Shown: positions 42,547 through 51,794 of the stretch, one piece after another
Layout: each line of letters opens with the position of its first letter
Position numbering within the stretch: position 1 is the first letter of the stretch
NCBI GenBank assembly: GCA_934555825.1
Contig: CAKTFJ010000001.1
Span: 186,001 to 250,000 of the forward strand
Origin: an uncultured Hyphomicrobium sp.
GTDB lineage: Bacteria; Pseudomonadota; Alphaproteobacteria; Rhizobiales; Hyphomicrobiaceae
Direction: 5' to 3'
Length of the DNA stretch: 64,000 nt
Translations under genes and position numbers: made by a program
The notes under the pieces: model-generated
Told to the model about the DNA's origin: nothing
What the model saw: only the letters and a program-made list of their open reading frames with translations
Database searches by the model: none

Positions 42547-43668
42547 ATGAGCTTCTCCGATTTCGACCGGGATATGATGGCCGTGGCTCTGACTATGGCG
42601 CGCCGGGGATGGGGCACGACCGCGCCTAATCCTTCGGTCGGTGCCGTGATTGCCGACGAGGCGCGCCGCGAGGTGATTGCGAGGGGCGTGACGCAGCGAG
42701 GCGGACGGCCCCATGCCGAAGTGGAGGCGTTTTCGCGCGCGGGCGCGCGGGCGCGGGGCGCGACCCTTTACGTCACGCTTGAGCCATGCGCGCATCACGG
42801 CAAGACGCCGCCGTGTGCGGAGGCTGCGGTTGCGGCCGGGATCGGACGTGTCGTGATCGGCGTCGAAGATCCCGATGCGCGTGTCGCCGGGCAAGGCATC
42901 TCTCTGCTTCGCCACGCAGGTGCGCGCGTGGATGTGGGCCTTATGACGGAAGAGGCGCGCTGGGCGACGCTCGGGCATATTCTGCGGGTGACCGAGCGGC
43001 GGCCTTTCGTTCAGCTCAAGATGGCGCTCGATGCGAACGGCGCTGTGCCGCGTGGGGCGCAGGGGCGGGCTGTGTTCGTGACGGGCCCGGAAGCCCGCGC
43101 GCAGAGCCATCTGCTGAGGGCTGAGGCCGATGCCATTCTGATCGGAGGCACGACCGCGCGTGACGACGATCCTGAGCTGACGTGCCGGCTGCCGGGCCTC
43201 GGCATGCGCTCGCCGATCCGCGTGGTGCTGTCGCGCAGCCTCGATCTCTCGCCGGATCTCAAGCTGATGCGGACGGCGCGGGACGTGCCCGTGTGGGTGA
43301 TCACGGGAGAGGATGCCGATGCTGGGCGGGTGCAGGTGCTTGAGGGGCTGGGTGTGCGGGTTCTGCGGCTGACCCCGGCCGGTGAAAATCTTGCGATGAA
43401 AGATGTGCTCGCCGTCCTTGCGGGCGGGGGCGTGACGCGCCTTCTGGTCGAGGGTGGGGCGGATGTCTGGAGGGCGTTCGCGGCCGAGCGCCTGGTGGAC
43501 GAGGTGGTTCTGTTTCAGGCCGGGATTGCCGGAACCGGGACGGGAGACACCACGGCGCTTGCCGGGGCTTACGCTCCGGGGCTAGATCTCGCGCGCGAGA
43601 CGGCGCGCCGGGCCGGGCCCGATCTGATAACGCTATTCCGTACTGTGACGGCTGCCCGATCAACTTGA
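42547..43668 (+). CDS. ribD: Riboflavin biosynthesis deaminase/reductase
   Basis: 373 residues. Two-domain enzyme of flavin synthesis: an N-terminal zinc deaminase (His56-Ala-Glu58, PCAHHGKTPPC with Cys81 and Cys90) and a C-terminal reductase (VQLKMALDANGAVPRG, ADAILIGGTTARDDDPELTC, RLLVEGGADVWRAFAAERLV). Acts after GTP cyclohydrolase II on the pyrimidine branch. Follows nrdR by 48 bases and precedes ribE by 13. Confidence 0.95.
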   Translation: MSFSDFDRDMMAVALTMARRGWGTTAPNPSVGAVIADEARREVIARGVTQRGGRPHAEVEAFSRAGARARGATLYVTLEPCAHHGKTPPCAEAAVAAGIGRVVIGVEDPDARVAGQGISLLRHAGARVDVGLMTEEARWATLGHILRVTERRPFVQLKMALDANGAVPRGAQGRAVFVTGPEARAQSHLLRAEADAILIGGTTARDDDPELTCRLPGLGMRSPIRVVLSRSLDLSPDLKLMRTARDVPVWVITGEDADAGRVQVLEGLGVRVLRLTPAGENLAMKDVLAVLAGGGVTRLLVEGGADVWRAFAAERLVDEVVLFQAGIAGTGTGDTTALAGAYAPGLDLARETARRAGPDLITLFRTVTAARST

Positions 43669-43681
43669 ACAAGAGAAGCTG

Positions 43682-44275
43682 GTGTTTACAGGTCTCATCA
43701 CGGACGTCGGTGAATTGATCGGCCGGGAGGATGGGCGCTTTGCCATCCGTTGCGGCTACGATCCCGACGATATTGCGCCCGGCGCTTCGATTGCTTGCGA
43801 CGGGGCGTGCCTCACGGTGGTGACGGTTCGCGCCGATGGCGCGGGCGCCGCATTTACCGCCGACGTTTCGAACGAGACGCTCTCGAAAACGACGCTCGGA
43901 AGCTGGCAAGTTGGACGGCGCATCAACCTCGAACGTCCGCTCCGGGCGGGCGAGGAACTCGGCGGGCACATCGTCGCGGGGCATGTGGACGGCGTGGCCC
44001 GGATTGTGGACATCCGCGTCGATGGAGAAAGCCGCCGCATGGTTATCGAAGTGCCTCCGCATCTGGCACCCTATGTGGCGCCGAAGGGTTCCGTGGCGCT
44101 CGATGGAACGTCGCTTACTGTGAACGAAGTTTCGGGTGCGCGCTTTGGTATCAATCTCATCCCCGTGACCTTGACCCAGACCACGTGGGGGCGCAAAAAG
44201 CCCGGCGACGAGGTCAATGTCGAGATCGACCTTCTTGCGCGCTATGTGGCGCGAATCATGGAGTTTCGCGGGTGA
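43682..44275 (+). CDS. ribE: Riboflavin synthase, alpha subunit
   Basis: 197 residues from GTG 43682. Dismutates two 6,7-dimethyl-8-ribityllumazines to riboflavin. Two similar lumazine-binding halves are visible: MFTGLITDVGEL ... GACLTVV and GHIVAGHVDGVARI ... DGTSLTVNEV. The start places the invariant MFTG at the N-terminus. The stop overlaps the next start by 4 bases (GTGA). Confidence 0.95.
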   Translation: MFTGLITDVGELIGREDGRFAIRCGYDPDDIAPGASIACDGACLTVVTVRADGAGAAFTADVSNETLSKTTLGSWQVGRRINLERPLRAGEELGGHIVAGHVDGVARIVDIRVDGESRRMVIEVPPHLAPYVAPKGSVALDGTSLTVNEVSGARFGINLIPVTLTQTTWGRKKPGDEVNVEIDLLARYVARIMEFRG

Positions 44276-45417
44276 GCACGGGTCTCGATAGACAGAGAGA
44301 CGGAGGCTTTCTTTCGTCCACGGCAGAGATCGTGGACGAGATGGCCAACGGGCGCATGGTCGTGCTCGTCGACGACGAGCAGCGCGAAAACGAGGGAGAC
44401 CTCGTGATCCCCGCGCAGATGGCCACGCCCGATGCGATCAATTTCATGGCGAAGCACGGCCGCGGGCTTATCTGCCTTGCGCTGACACAAGCGCGCGCCG
44501 AAGCGCTCGAACTCGAATTCATGGTGCAGACGAAGGCGGCACGCGAACGCACCGCGTTCACGCAGTCCATCGAGGCGCGCGAAGGTGTGTCGACGGGCAT
44601 CTCGGCCTACGATCGCGCACGCACCGTTGCGACGGCTATCGATCCGACAAAGGGCGCGCACGATCTCGTCTCGCCGGGGCATGTGTTTCCGCTCGTTGCG
44701 CGCGAAGGCGGCGTGCTGATGCGGGCGGGGCATACGGAAGCCTCAGTCGATCTTGCTCGGCTTGCCGGGCTTTATCCGGCGGCGGTGATCTGCGAAATCA
44801 TGAACGAAGACGGCACCATGGCGCGGATGCCCGATCTCGTGGCGTTCGCGCAGTTGCACGGGCTCAAGGTCGGGACCATCGAAGACCTGATCGCGTATCG
44901 CCTGAAGCACGATCAACTGGTCAAGGAAGTGGCGAAGACGCGCGTGGAGAGTGCGCTCGCGGGCGGTTTCGATCTTCACGTCTTTACGACCACGGTCGAA
45001 CCCGTCGAGCATCTGGCGCTGGTCAAGGGCGATCTCTCGGCGCCGGGGCCGGTGCTCGTGCGTGTACATGCCGTCAATGTGCTCGGAGATCTGCTCGGCA
45101 TCGGCGGAGAGCAAGGCGCGGGAACTCTGGTTTCGAAATCGCTCGCGGCGATCGAACAAGAGGGCCGCGGGGTGCTCGTGCTGATCCGTGATCTCGGGCC
45201 GCGCAGCATGTCCACGTGGGTTGAGCAGCAGGCGCGGCGACTTTCGGGCGGAAATATCCCGCGCGGGCGGCGGCAGGTGGATGTGGGCGTCGGCTCGCAA
45301 ATCCTGCGCGAACTCGGCGTGGGCGATATGGTGTTGCTCACCAATGCGCCAAGCGATACCTACGTCGGCCTCGAAGCGTTCGGGCTTCGCATCGTCGGCC
45401 GGCGCGCCATCGAGTAG
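44272..45417 (+). CDS. ribBX: DHBP synthase fused to degenerate GTP cyclohydrolase II domain (RibBX-like)
   Basis: 381 residues. The N-terminal half is 3,4-dihydroxy-2-butanone-4-phosphate synthase (DDEQRENEGDL, RAGHTEASVDLARLAG), which makes the four-carbon unit of riboflavin. The C-terminal half has the GTP cyclohydrolase II fold, but the zinc-binding C-x10-C-x-C is gone: the region reads RVHAVNVLGDLLGIGGEQG. It is therefore probably not a GTP cyclohydrolase, and the active ribA must be elsewhere. Such inactive-RibA fusions are known as RibBX. Translationally coupled to ribE. Confidence 0.88.
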   Translation: MSTGLDRQRDGGFLSSTAEIVDEMANGRMVVLVDDEQRENEGDLVIPAQMATPDAINFMAKHGRGLICLALTQARAEALELEFMVQTKAARERTAFTQSIEAREGVSTGISAYDRARTVATAIDPTKGAHDLVSPGHVFPLVAREGGVLMRAGHTEASVDLARLAGLYPAAVICEIMNEDGTMARMPDLVAFAQLHGLKVGTIEDLIAYRLKHDQLVKEVAKTRVESALAGGFDLHVFTTTVEPVEHLALVKGDLSAPGPVLVRVHAVNVLGDLLGIGGEQGAGTLVSKSLAAIEQEGRGVLVLIRDLGPRSMSTWVEQQARRLSGGNIPRGRRQVDVGVGSQILRELGVGDMVLLTNAPSDTYVGLEAFGLRIVGRRAIE

Positions 45418-45421
45418 GGAT

Positions 45422-45934
45422 ATGAAAAAAGACGATCAACATCCGCGCGTCGAGATGGAGCTTCATTCCGGAGCCTCGCAACGCGTGCTCATCATCGAGG
45501 CGCCTTACTACAAGGCCGTCACGGATGCGCTCGTGGAGGGCGTGACGGCTGTGCTCGATGCGCAGGGCGTGCCGTACGATCGCATTCCCGTGCCGGGTGC
45601 ACTCGAAATTCCGCAGGTGCTGTCGCAAGCGCTCGATGCAGGGCTGTTCGGTGACGAGGAGCCGGGGCTTTACGGCGGCGTTATTGCGCTCGGATGCGTG
45701 ATCCGCGGCGAGACCTCGCACTACGACATTGTCGTGAACAACACCAATCACTGGCTTATGGAGACGGCTATTCGCTATTCCATTCCGCTCGGCAACGGCG
45801 TTCTCACCGTCGATACCGAAGCGCAGGCGCTGGCGCGCGCCGGGGGCGGCGCGGACGGCAAGGGCGGAGACGCAGCGCGTGCGTGCCTTCGCCTGATGCA
45901 CCTGGAACGGCAGTTTGGCGGAGATGCGTCATGA
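45422..45934 (+). CDS. ribH: 6,7-dimethyl-8-ribityllumazine synthase
   Basis: 170 residues. Penultimate step of riboflavin synthesis. Seen: LIIEAPYYKAVTDALVEG, VPGALEIPQVL, ALGCVIRGETSHYDIVVNN, NGVLTVDTEAQALARAG (T for the usual more hydrophobic stretch). A short insertion (LFGDEEPGLYG) lengthens the protein slightly against the usual about 155. Its stop overlaps the nusB start by four bases (ATGA). Confidence 0.95.
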   Translation: MKKDDQHPRVEMELHSGASQRVLIIEAPYYKAVTDALVEGVTAVLDAQGVPYDRIPVPGALEIPQVLSQALDAGLFGDEEPGLYGGVIALGCVIRGETSHYDIVVNNTNHWLMETAIRYSIPLGNGVLTVDTEAQALARAGGGADGKGGDAARACLRLMHLERQFGGDAS

Positions 45935-46458
45935 CGCTACCGCGCAGGAAGAAGACGTCGGGCGATGCGCCGAAGCCGCGTACGGTTTCGCGCATGGCTG
46001 CCGTGCAGGCTCTCTATCAGATGGATCTTGCGGGCACCGACGCCGGCGAGGTGATCAAGCAGTTTATGGCCACGCCGGATGTTGTGGAAGGCGCCGAGGC
46101 AGACGCAAGCGAGGATCTTTCGGTCAGTCTCGAAGGGGCGGACACCACATTTTTCGCAGAGGTCGTAAAGGGTGTCGTGCGGCGCCAGCGCGATATCGAC
46201 CCCTTGGTAGACCAACAGCTTCGCACGGGTTGGCGGCTTGTGCGCGTAGATTCGATCCTGCGCGCAATCCTGCGGGGCGGTGTGTTCGAACTTCTGGAAC
46301 GAACCGACGTGCCTGCGCGTGTCACCATCAACGAGTATATCAACATCGCCAAGGCGTTCTTCGAAGCTGACGAACCCAAGGTGGTCAACGGCGTGCTCGA
46401 CAGGATTGCGCACAAGGTGCGCGCCAAGGAATTCGAGGCGCCGGGCGAGGGAGCCTAG
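45931..46458 (+). CDS. nusB: Transcription antitermination factor NusB
   Basis: 175 residues. Helical RNA-binding protein that, with NusE (S10) and NusG, prevents early termination on rRNA operons. Seen: RMAAVQALYQMDLAGTDAGE, RRQRDIDPLVDQQL, VDSILRAILRGGVFELLERT and VTINEYINIAKAFFEADEPK followed by VNGVLD. An acidic insertion after the first helices (VVEGAEADASEDLSVSLEGA) is alphaproteobacterial. Start overlaps ribH; nusB next to ribH is widespread. Confidence 0.96.
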   Translation: MTLPRRKKTSGDAPKPRTVSRMAAVQALYQMDLAGTDAGEVIKQFMATPDVVEGAEADASEDLSVSLEGADTTFFAEVVKGVVRRQRDIDPLVDQQLRTGWRLVRVDSILRAILRGGVFELLERTDVPARVTINEYINIAKAFFEADEPKVVNGVLDRIAHKVRAKEFEAPGEGA

Positions 46459-46462
46459 CTGC

Positions 46463-47470
46463 ATGGTCGACCGGGAGACGAGGGGAGAGGACGCGCTCAT
46501 TCAGACGACGTTCGCGCCACTCGCCTCCGGCTTCTCGGGTGCGTTCGGTCTCAGGGACGATTGCGCGCTGCTGACACCGCCTGCGGGCATGGACCTCGTG
46601 TTGACGACGGATGCGGTGGCGGAGGGCGTCCACTTCTTTTCGGATGATGCGGCGCGCGACATCGCGTGGAAGGCGCTTGCCGTCAACGTCTCCGATCTGG
46701 TGGCAAAAGGCGCGCGACCTCTCGCCTATCTGCTTGCGCTGTCCTTTCCAGAACGTCCGGACGACACGTGGCTTGCAGGCTTTCAAACGGGACTTGCTGA
46801 GGTACAGACCGCTTTCGGGCTTTCGCTTGCCGGTGGGGATACGGATCGCAGGCCAGGCCCGCTTTCGATCAGCGTGACGGCGATCGGTGCGGTTCCTCAT
46901 GGGCGCTTCGTCCAGCGTGGAACGGCGCGGCCTGGCGATCTTCTCTTTCTTTCGGGCACGCTTGGAGACGCAGCACTCGGGCTTCTTCTGCGCCAGGATC
47001 GTGCGCGGACGGCTCAGATGGGGCTCGACGCAACGTCTGCGCAGGCGCTTGTCGACCGCTATCTGCGTCCGCAGCCGAAGCTCGCGCTCGCGCCGGTGAT
47101 TTCGGAATTTGCCTCGGCCGCGATGGATATATCCGATGGGCTTGTGAAAGATTGCGGACGGCTTGCGCGTGCATCCGGCGTTTCCGCTCGCATCGAGGGG
47201 GGGCAGGTGCCTCTCTCGGAGCCCGCGCTGGCGGCAATTGCGCACGTGCCGGATCTCTTTCAGGTGGTGCTGGGCGGTGGGGACGATTACGAGGTGCTCG
47301 CGGCCGTGCCGCCGGATCGCGCCGACGCGTTCCGGGAGGCTGCGGCGAAAAGTGGCGTCGCCGTTACTGAAGTCGGCCGATGCGCGGACGGGCAAGATGT
47401 TACGGTGACGGGACGCGACGGCCGTGCGCTCGATGTCGCGCTGGGCGGCTGGGATCATTTCCCGTCGTGA
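46463..47470 (+). CDS. thiL: Thiamine-monophosphate kinase
   Basis: 335 residues. Last step of thiamine diphosphate synthesis, ATP-dependent. Seen: LRDDCALLTPPAGMDLVLTT, DAVAEGVHFF, AVNVSDLVAKGARPLAYLLA, GGDTDRRPGPLSISVTAIG and AAMDISDGLVKDCGRLARAS, ending GGGDDYEVLAAVPP. Follows nusB with a 4-base gap, as in many proteobacteria. End of the operon; the next gene starts 134 bases later. Confidence 0.95.
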   Translation: MVDRETRGEDALIQTTFAPLASGFSGAFGLRDDCALLTPPAGMDLVLTTDAVAEGVHFFSDDAARDIAWKALAVNVSDLVAKGARPLAYLLALSFPERPDDTWLAGFQTGLAEVQTAFGLSLAGGDTDRRPGPLSISVTAIGAVPHGRFVQRGTARPGDLLFLSGTLGDAALGLLLRQDRARTAQMGLDATSAQALVDRYLRPQPKLALAPVISEFASAAMDISDGLVKDCGRLARASGVSARIEGGQVPLSEPALAAIAHVPDLFQVVLGGGDDYEVLAAVPPDRADAFREAAAKSGVAVTEVGRCADGQDVTVTGRDGRALDVALGGWDHFPS

Positions 47471-47604
47471 GCATGGGCAGGCCCTTAGGTGAAGACCCAG
47501 TGTGGCTGGATAACTCGTGAATCCAATAGTTTGGCGGACGTTAGATTGAAGATGGGTCTTTGTTTGGCCATATGAGTCCAGTCTAACGGCGCTGAATCGC
47601 GCTT

Positions 47605-49041
47605 ATGCAACTGCACGCTTTCCTGCTTCCGGAAAAAAGGATCAGTTCTCCGGTGACATCGTTCATGACGCCTTGCCGCCCGCCTGTCCGTCGCGCCCCT
47701 ATCGTCTCTGGCCGCTCGTTTCGCGTGGCGCAGGCCCTCGCGGGGGTGTTCGTCGCGACAGTGATTGCAGGTTGCGCTCAGCCCGTCGCCGCCCAGGACA
47801 ACTGGTGGGAAGGCATTACAGGGTTCGGTACGCCGGATTTTTCGGGACGTCGGGCCTCGCTCGAACGGACGCCGCCGAAGCAGGACGTTGTCAACGATCT
47901 GCGTCCGAACGAGGTGCCCTGGCGGAGCGACGAAATGCTGATCGCCATGGAAAAGGCGATTGAGACCTATCACCAGATCGTCAATAGCGGGGGCTGGCGG
48001 CCGATCCCCGGCAACCGCATGTTGCGGCCCGGTGACGACGATGACCGCGTGCCTTTCCTGCGCCGGCGGCTGATGGCGACAGGTGAGCTGCCCCGCAACG
48101 CCAACGCGACGAGCCACAGCTTCGACCATGCTCTTGAGCAGGCCGTCATCCGGTATCAGGAACGCAACGGACTAAGGGCGACGGGGCGCGTCGATCAGTC
48201 GACGCTTGCTGCCCTCAATATCTCTGCCGACGAGCGCCTGCAGCAGCTTCGGCTGAACCAGGGCCGCATCATGGAACTCGTTCAGCAGCCGCCCGAGGAG
48301 CGGTACGTTCTTGTCAACGTTCCGGCCTATCAGCTCGAGGCGGTCGAGCGTTTCCAGACCGTGCTTCGCCACCGGGTGATCGTCGGCCGCAACGGACGCG
48401 ATACGCCGACGCTCAAGACGAACATCCGCGCGCTCAACTTCTTCCCGCATTGGCGTGTGCCGGACAGCATTGCCCGGCTCGATGTGTTCCCGCTGCTCGT
48501 GAAAGAGCCCGAGTATCTGGACAAAGAAAAGATCCGCGTCTTGCAGGGCAACTTTAACGGACAGGAGCTCGATCCTCGTTCCATCGACTGGACGCAGGCC
48601 GATCACAACGTGATCAAGCTGCGGCAGGATCCCGGTCCGCAGAATGCGCTCGGTCTCGTTCGCATCGACATGGCGAACGAGCACGGCGTTTATATGCACG
48701 ACACACCGCTAAAGCCGCTGTTCCAGCAGCGTGCGCGCGCGTTCAGCGCGGGCTGCGTACGCGTACAGGACGTGTTCGAGCTGGTGGAGTGGCTGGCGCG
48801 CTATGAGCCCGGTTGGGAAAATCCGGGACAGGTGCAGGCCGTGCTCGACATGGGGCAGCCGGTCGACGTGAGGCTCACGCGTCCGGTGCCGGTCTATTTC
48901 GCCTACATCACCGCGTGGGCTGAGCCGGACGGCCGGATCGAATTCCGCCCCGACATTTATCGTCGCGATGGCTCTGCGATGTTCGCAGAAGTCCACGACC
49001 CCGACGCGCCGCCAATCCCCTCTGGGGGATTGGCTCCTTAG
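47605..49041 (+). CDS. L,D-transpeptidase (second copy)
   Basis: 478 residues from ATG 47605 (an internal ATG at 47665 is possible). Paralogue of the 37.5-kb enzyme. Seen: hydrophobic signal region ending VATVIAGC (lipobox-like, Cys57), a peptidoglycan-binding-1 domain (about 148-206; VPFLRRRLMATGEL ... YQERNGLRATGRVDQSTLAA), and YkuD catalytic motifs MHDTP (His365) and SAGCVRVQD with nucleophile Cys384. If lipidated it would be membrane-anchored. The last codons overlap a perfect hairpin. Likely part of the LdtR-controlled wall set, by analogy only. Confidence 0.88.
   Translation: MQLHAFLLPEKRISSPVTSFMTPCRPPVRRAPIVSGRSFRVAQALAGVFVATVIAGCAQPVAAQDNWWEGITGFGTPDFSGRRASLERTPPKQDVVNDLRPNEVPWRSDEMLIAMEKAIETYHQIVNSGGWRPIPGNRMLRPGDDDDRVPFLRRRLMATGELPRNANATSHSFDHALEQAVIRYQERNGLRATGRVDQSTLAALNISADERLQQLRLNQGRIMELVQQPPEERYVLVNVPAYQLEAVERFQTVLRHRVIVGRNGRDTPTLKTNIRALNFFPHWRVPDSIARLDVFPLLVKEPEYLDKEKIRVLQGNFNGQELDPRSIDWTQADHNVIKLRQDPGPQNALGLVRIDMANEHGVYMHDTPLKPLFQQRARAFSAGCVRVQDVFELVEWLARYEPGWENPGQVQAVLDMGQPVDVRLTRPVPVYFAYITAWAEPDGRIEFRPDIYRRDGSAMFAEVHDPDAPPIPSGGLAP
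49011..49034. repeat. Hairpin within 3-prime end of ldt gene
   Basis: Perfect 10-bp inverted repeat GCCAATCCCC / GGGGATTGGC with a TCTG loop. It encodes the Pro/Gly-rich C-terminal end of the second L,D-transpeptidase and may be a small intergenic repeat captured by the reading frame. Confidence 0.6.
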
Positions 49042-49132
49042 TTCTTCCGACTCAAGCTGAGAGAAGCTTCGCTCAAGGGGCGCGGTGCTTTGTGGAAATC
49101 CGGCGCACTTGCGCCGGGCGCCCTTGGCGCCT

Positions 49133-49147
49133 GAGCCCTTCGGGCTC
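49133..49147 (+). terminator. Hairpin terminator after second ldt gene
   Basis: GAGCCC TTC GGGCTC stem-loop followed by GTTGGATTCTTAGTTTT, 92 bases after the ldt stop. The surrounding 49042-49294 is G+C-rich, with further short palindromes and no credible gene. Confidence 0.55.
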
Positions 49148-49294
49148 GTTGGATTCTTAGTTTTCACGGGCCTGGCCCTCCGCGGGGGGCGGGCCACTCG
49201 GCCCGGGTCGCGTTGCTTCCGAGTCCTTTGGGCTTTTGCCGGCTCAAGCTGATGCGAGTAACGGGGTCGCGAGGCTTGCTATGACTCGGGTGCG

Positions 49295-49963
49295 GTGGAA
49301 TTCTCGCAGCCCATGCAGATGTCGTCGCTGATCGATTTTCCAAAAGACGCGTGGCGGGCCGTGCGGCGGTTCTGGCCGCTTTTTCTCGTGCTTGCTCTTG
49401 CAGGGACGTGGGTCTGGTTTGCGTTCGTGCTGTCGGATGCGCAGGGCCGGCTCGACCTGCCGCGCGGCTACTCGATCCGCATGACGTGCGAGGACGATCC
49501 GGAAGCCGATCTCTGGCGCGGCGGATGCGAACGATTGGAAGCAGACATCGCGGCGGCGGGACGGCCGTCGTTTTTCGAGCTCTTCCGGGCCTTCGTCGCC
49601 GTGCATCATGCGCCGACGCCGCGCGAGGCCGCAGCCGCATCGGCAGCGCAGGCGGAGCCGGGGTTCGATCTCGATCGTGCACTTGCGGGGCAGCGCTATG
49701 GGCTCGCGATCGAGCGGCACGAGTTCGAAGGTGTGCAATCCGATGTGCATGCGGACGCCGTGAAGGCGGCTATCGACGAGCGCGACCGTGCGCTGCTGGT
49801 GATCGAACGGGCGGGGCTCAGCATGCCGCCGCTGATTGCGGGTGCAGCGGCGAACCTCGTGCACCCCGGAACGATGATGCGGGGCGCTGTGAAGTATGTG
49901 GACGTGCTGAGAGGGCGAGCCAAGCACAGCGACCTCGTCACTGGTGGATCCGGACGGCGCTAG
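49295..49963 (+). CDS. Membrane-anchored protein of unknown function
   Basis: 222 residues from GTG 49295 (ATGs at 49313 and 49319 are alternatives). One membrane span near residues 28-46 (PLFLVLALAGTWVWFAFVL), then a periplasmic part with two Cys (MTCEDDPEADLWRGGCERLE). The end is basic. No domain recognised. Convergent with the ABC exporter genes. Confidence 0.55.
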   Translation: MEFSQPMQMSSLIDFPKDAWRAVRRFWPLFLVLALAGTWVWFAFVLSDAQGRLDLPRGYSIRMTCEDDPEADLWRGGCERLEADIAAAGRPSFFELFRAFVAVHHAPTPREAAAASAAQAEPGFDLDRALAGQRYGLAIERHEFEGVQSDVHADAVKAAIDERDRALLVIERAGLSMPPLIAGAAANLVHPGTMMRGAVKYVDVLRGRAKHSDLVTGGSGRR

Positions 49964-49991
49964 CGCAGGCGCGCGCCTCGATCATCGCGCG

Positions 49992-50749
<758 letters not shown>

Positions 50750-50753
<4 letters not shown>

Positions 50754-51682
50754 GGGGTCTGCCTCACGAGATCGACGAAGATGTCTTCAAGGGAGCTCTG
50801 ATGCGTGGCGAGATCCTTGAAGCCGATGCCGCCTTCGCGCATGGCGGCAAGAAGTGCGGTGATGCCGGTGCGCTCGCCGCCCGTTTCGTATGTGAACACG
50901 AGGGCGTTGCCGTCGGATGCGAGTTCGAGGGATGCCCGGTAGCCGGCGAGGGCCGGAGGGATCTCGGAGAGCCGCTCCGTCAGCTCCAGCACGAGTTGCT
51001 TGCGGCCGAGCTTTCGCATCAGCTCGGTCTTTTCCTGCACGAGGATCAACTCGCCCTTGTTGATGACGCCGATCCGGTCGGCCATCTCCTCGGCTTCCTC
51101 GATGTAGTGGGTGGTGAGGATGATGGTGACGCCTGCGTCCCTGAGGGCGCGGACGGCTGCCCACATATCCTTTCTCAATTCTACGTCGACGCCGGCCGTC
51201 GGCTCGTCGAGGAACAGGATCGCGGGTTCGTGTGCGAGCGCTTTTGCGATGAGCACGCGCCGCTTCATGCCGCCCGAGAGCGCCATAATGGGCTCGTCGC
51301 GTTTGTCCCAGAGCGACAACATCCGAAGGATGCGCTCGACCGTTTCCGGAGACCGAGGCTTGCCAAAAAGGCCACGGCTGAAAGAGACGGTGGAGCGCAC
51401 CGGCTCGAACATTTCGAGCGACAACTCCTGCGGGACGAGGCCGATCATGGCGCGGACTTTGCGCCAGTCTGCCGCGATGTCGAGGCCATCGACGCGCACC
51501 TGTCCCGACGTTGGATTGACGAGGCCGCAGATGACGCCGATCAGTGTGGTCTTGCCCGCGCCATTCGGGCCGAGAAGCGCGAATATCTCGCCTTTGTGGA
51601 TATCGAGGCTGACGGATTTCAGTGCCACGTGTCCGGAGGCGTAGGTCTTGCTCAGGTCCCTGACCGAGATGATGGGTGTCAT
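50750..51682 (-). CDS. ABC transporter ATP-binding protein (YadG-like)
   Basis: 310 residues. Seen: Walker [14 protein letters not shown]-loop [10 protein letters not shown], signature [20 protein letters not shown], Walker [13 protein letters not shown] and the His-loop [11 protein letters not shown]-terminal regulatory extension of about 80 residues is typical of the DrrA/YadG exporter group. Partner of the following ABC-2 permease; exports an unidentified compound (lipid, drug or polysaccharide-related by family). Confidence 0.92.
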
Positions 51683-51794
51683 GCGTTCCCTGGGGTCTCG
51701 ACGTGGAGCGCGTTTTGGAGGTGGAGAGGCGCTGCGACGCCTCAGATAAGCCTGATGGAGACAGCTCGCAAGCGGGCTGCGATGTGGGGCGCTA

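Noticed and set aside
41917..43110. 397-codon frame opposite nrdR and ribD
   Set aside because: Overlaps two certain genes antisense; Arg/His-rich composition.
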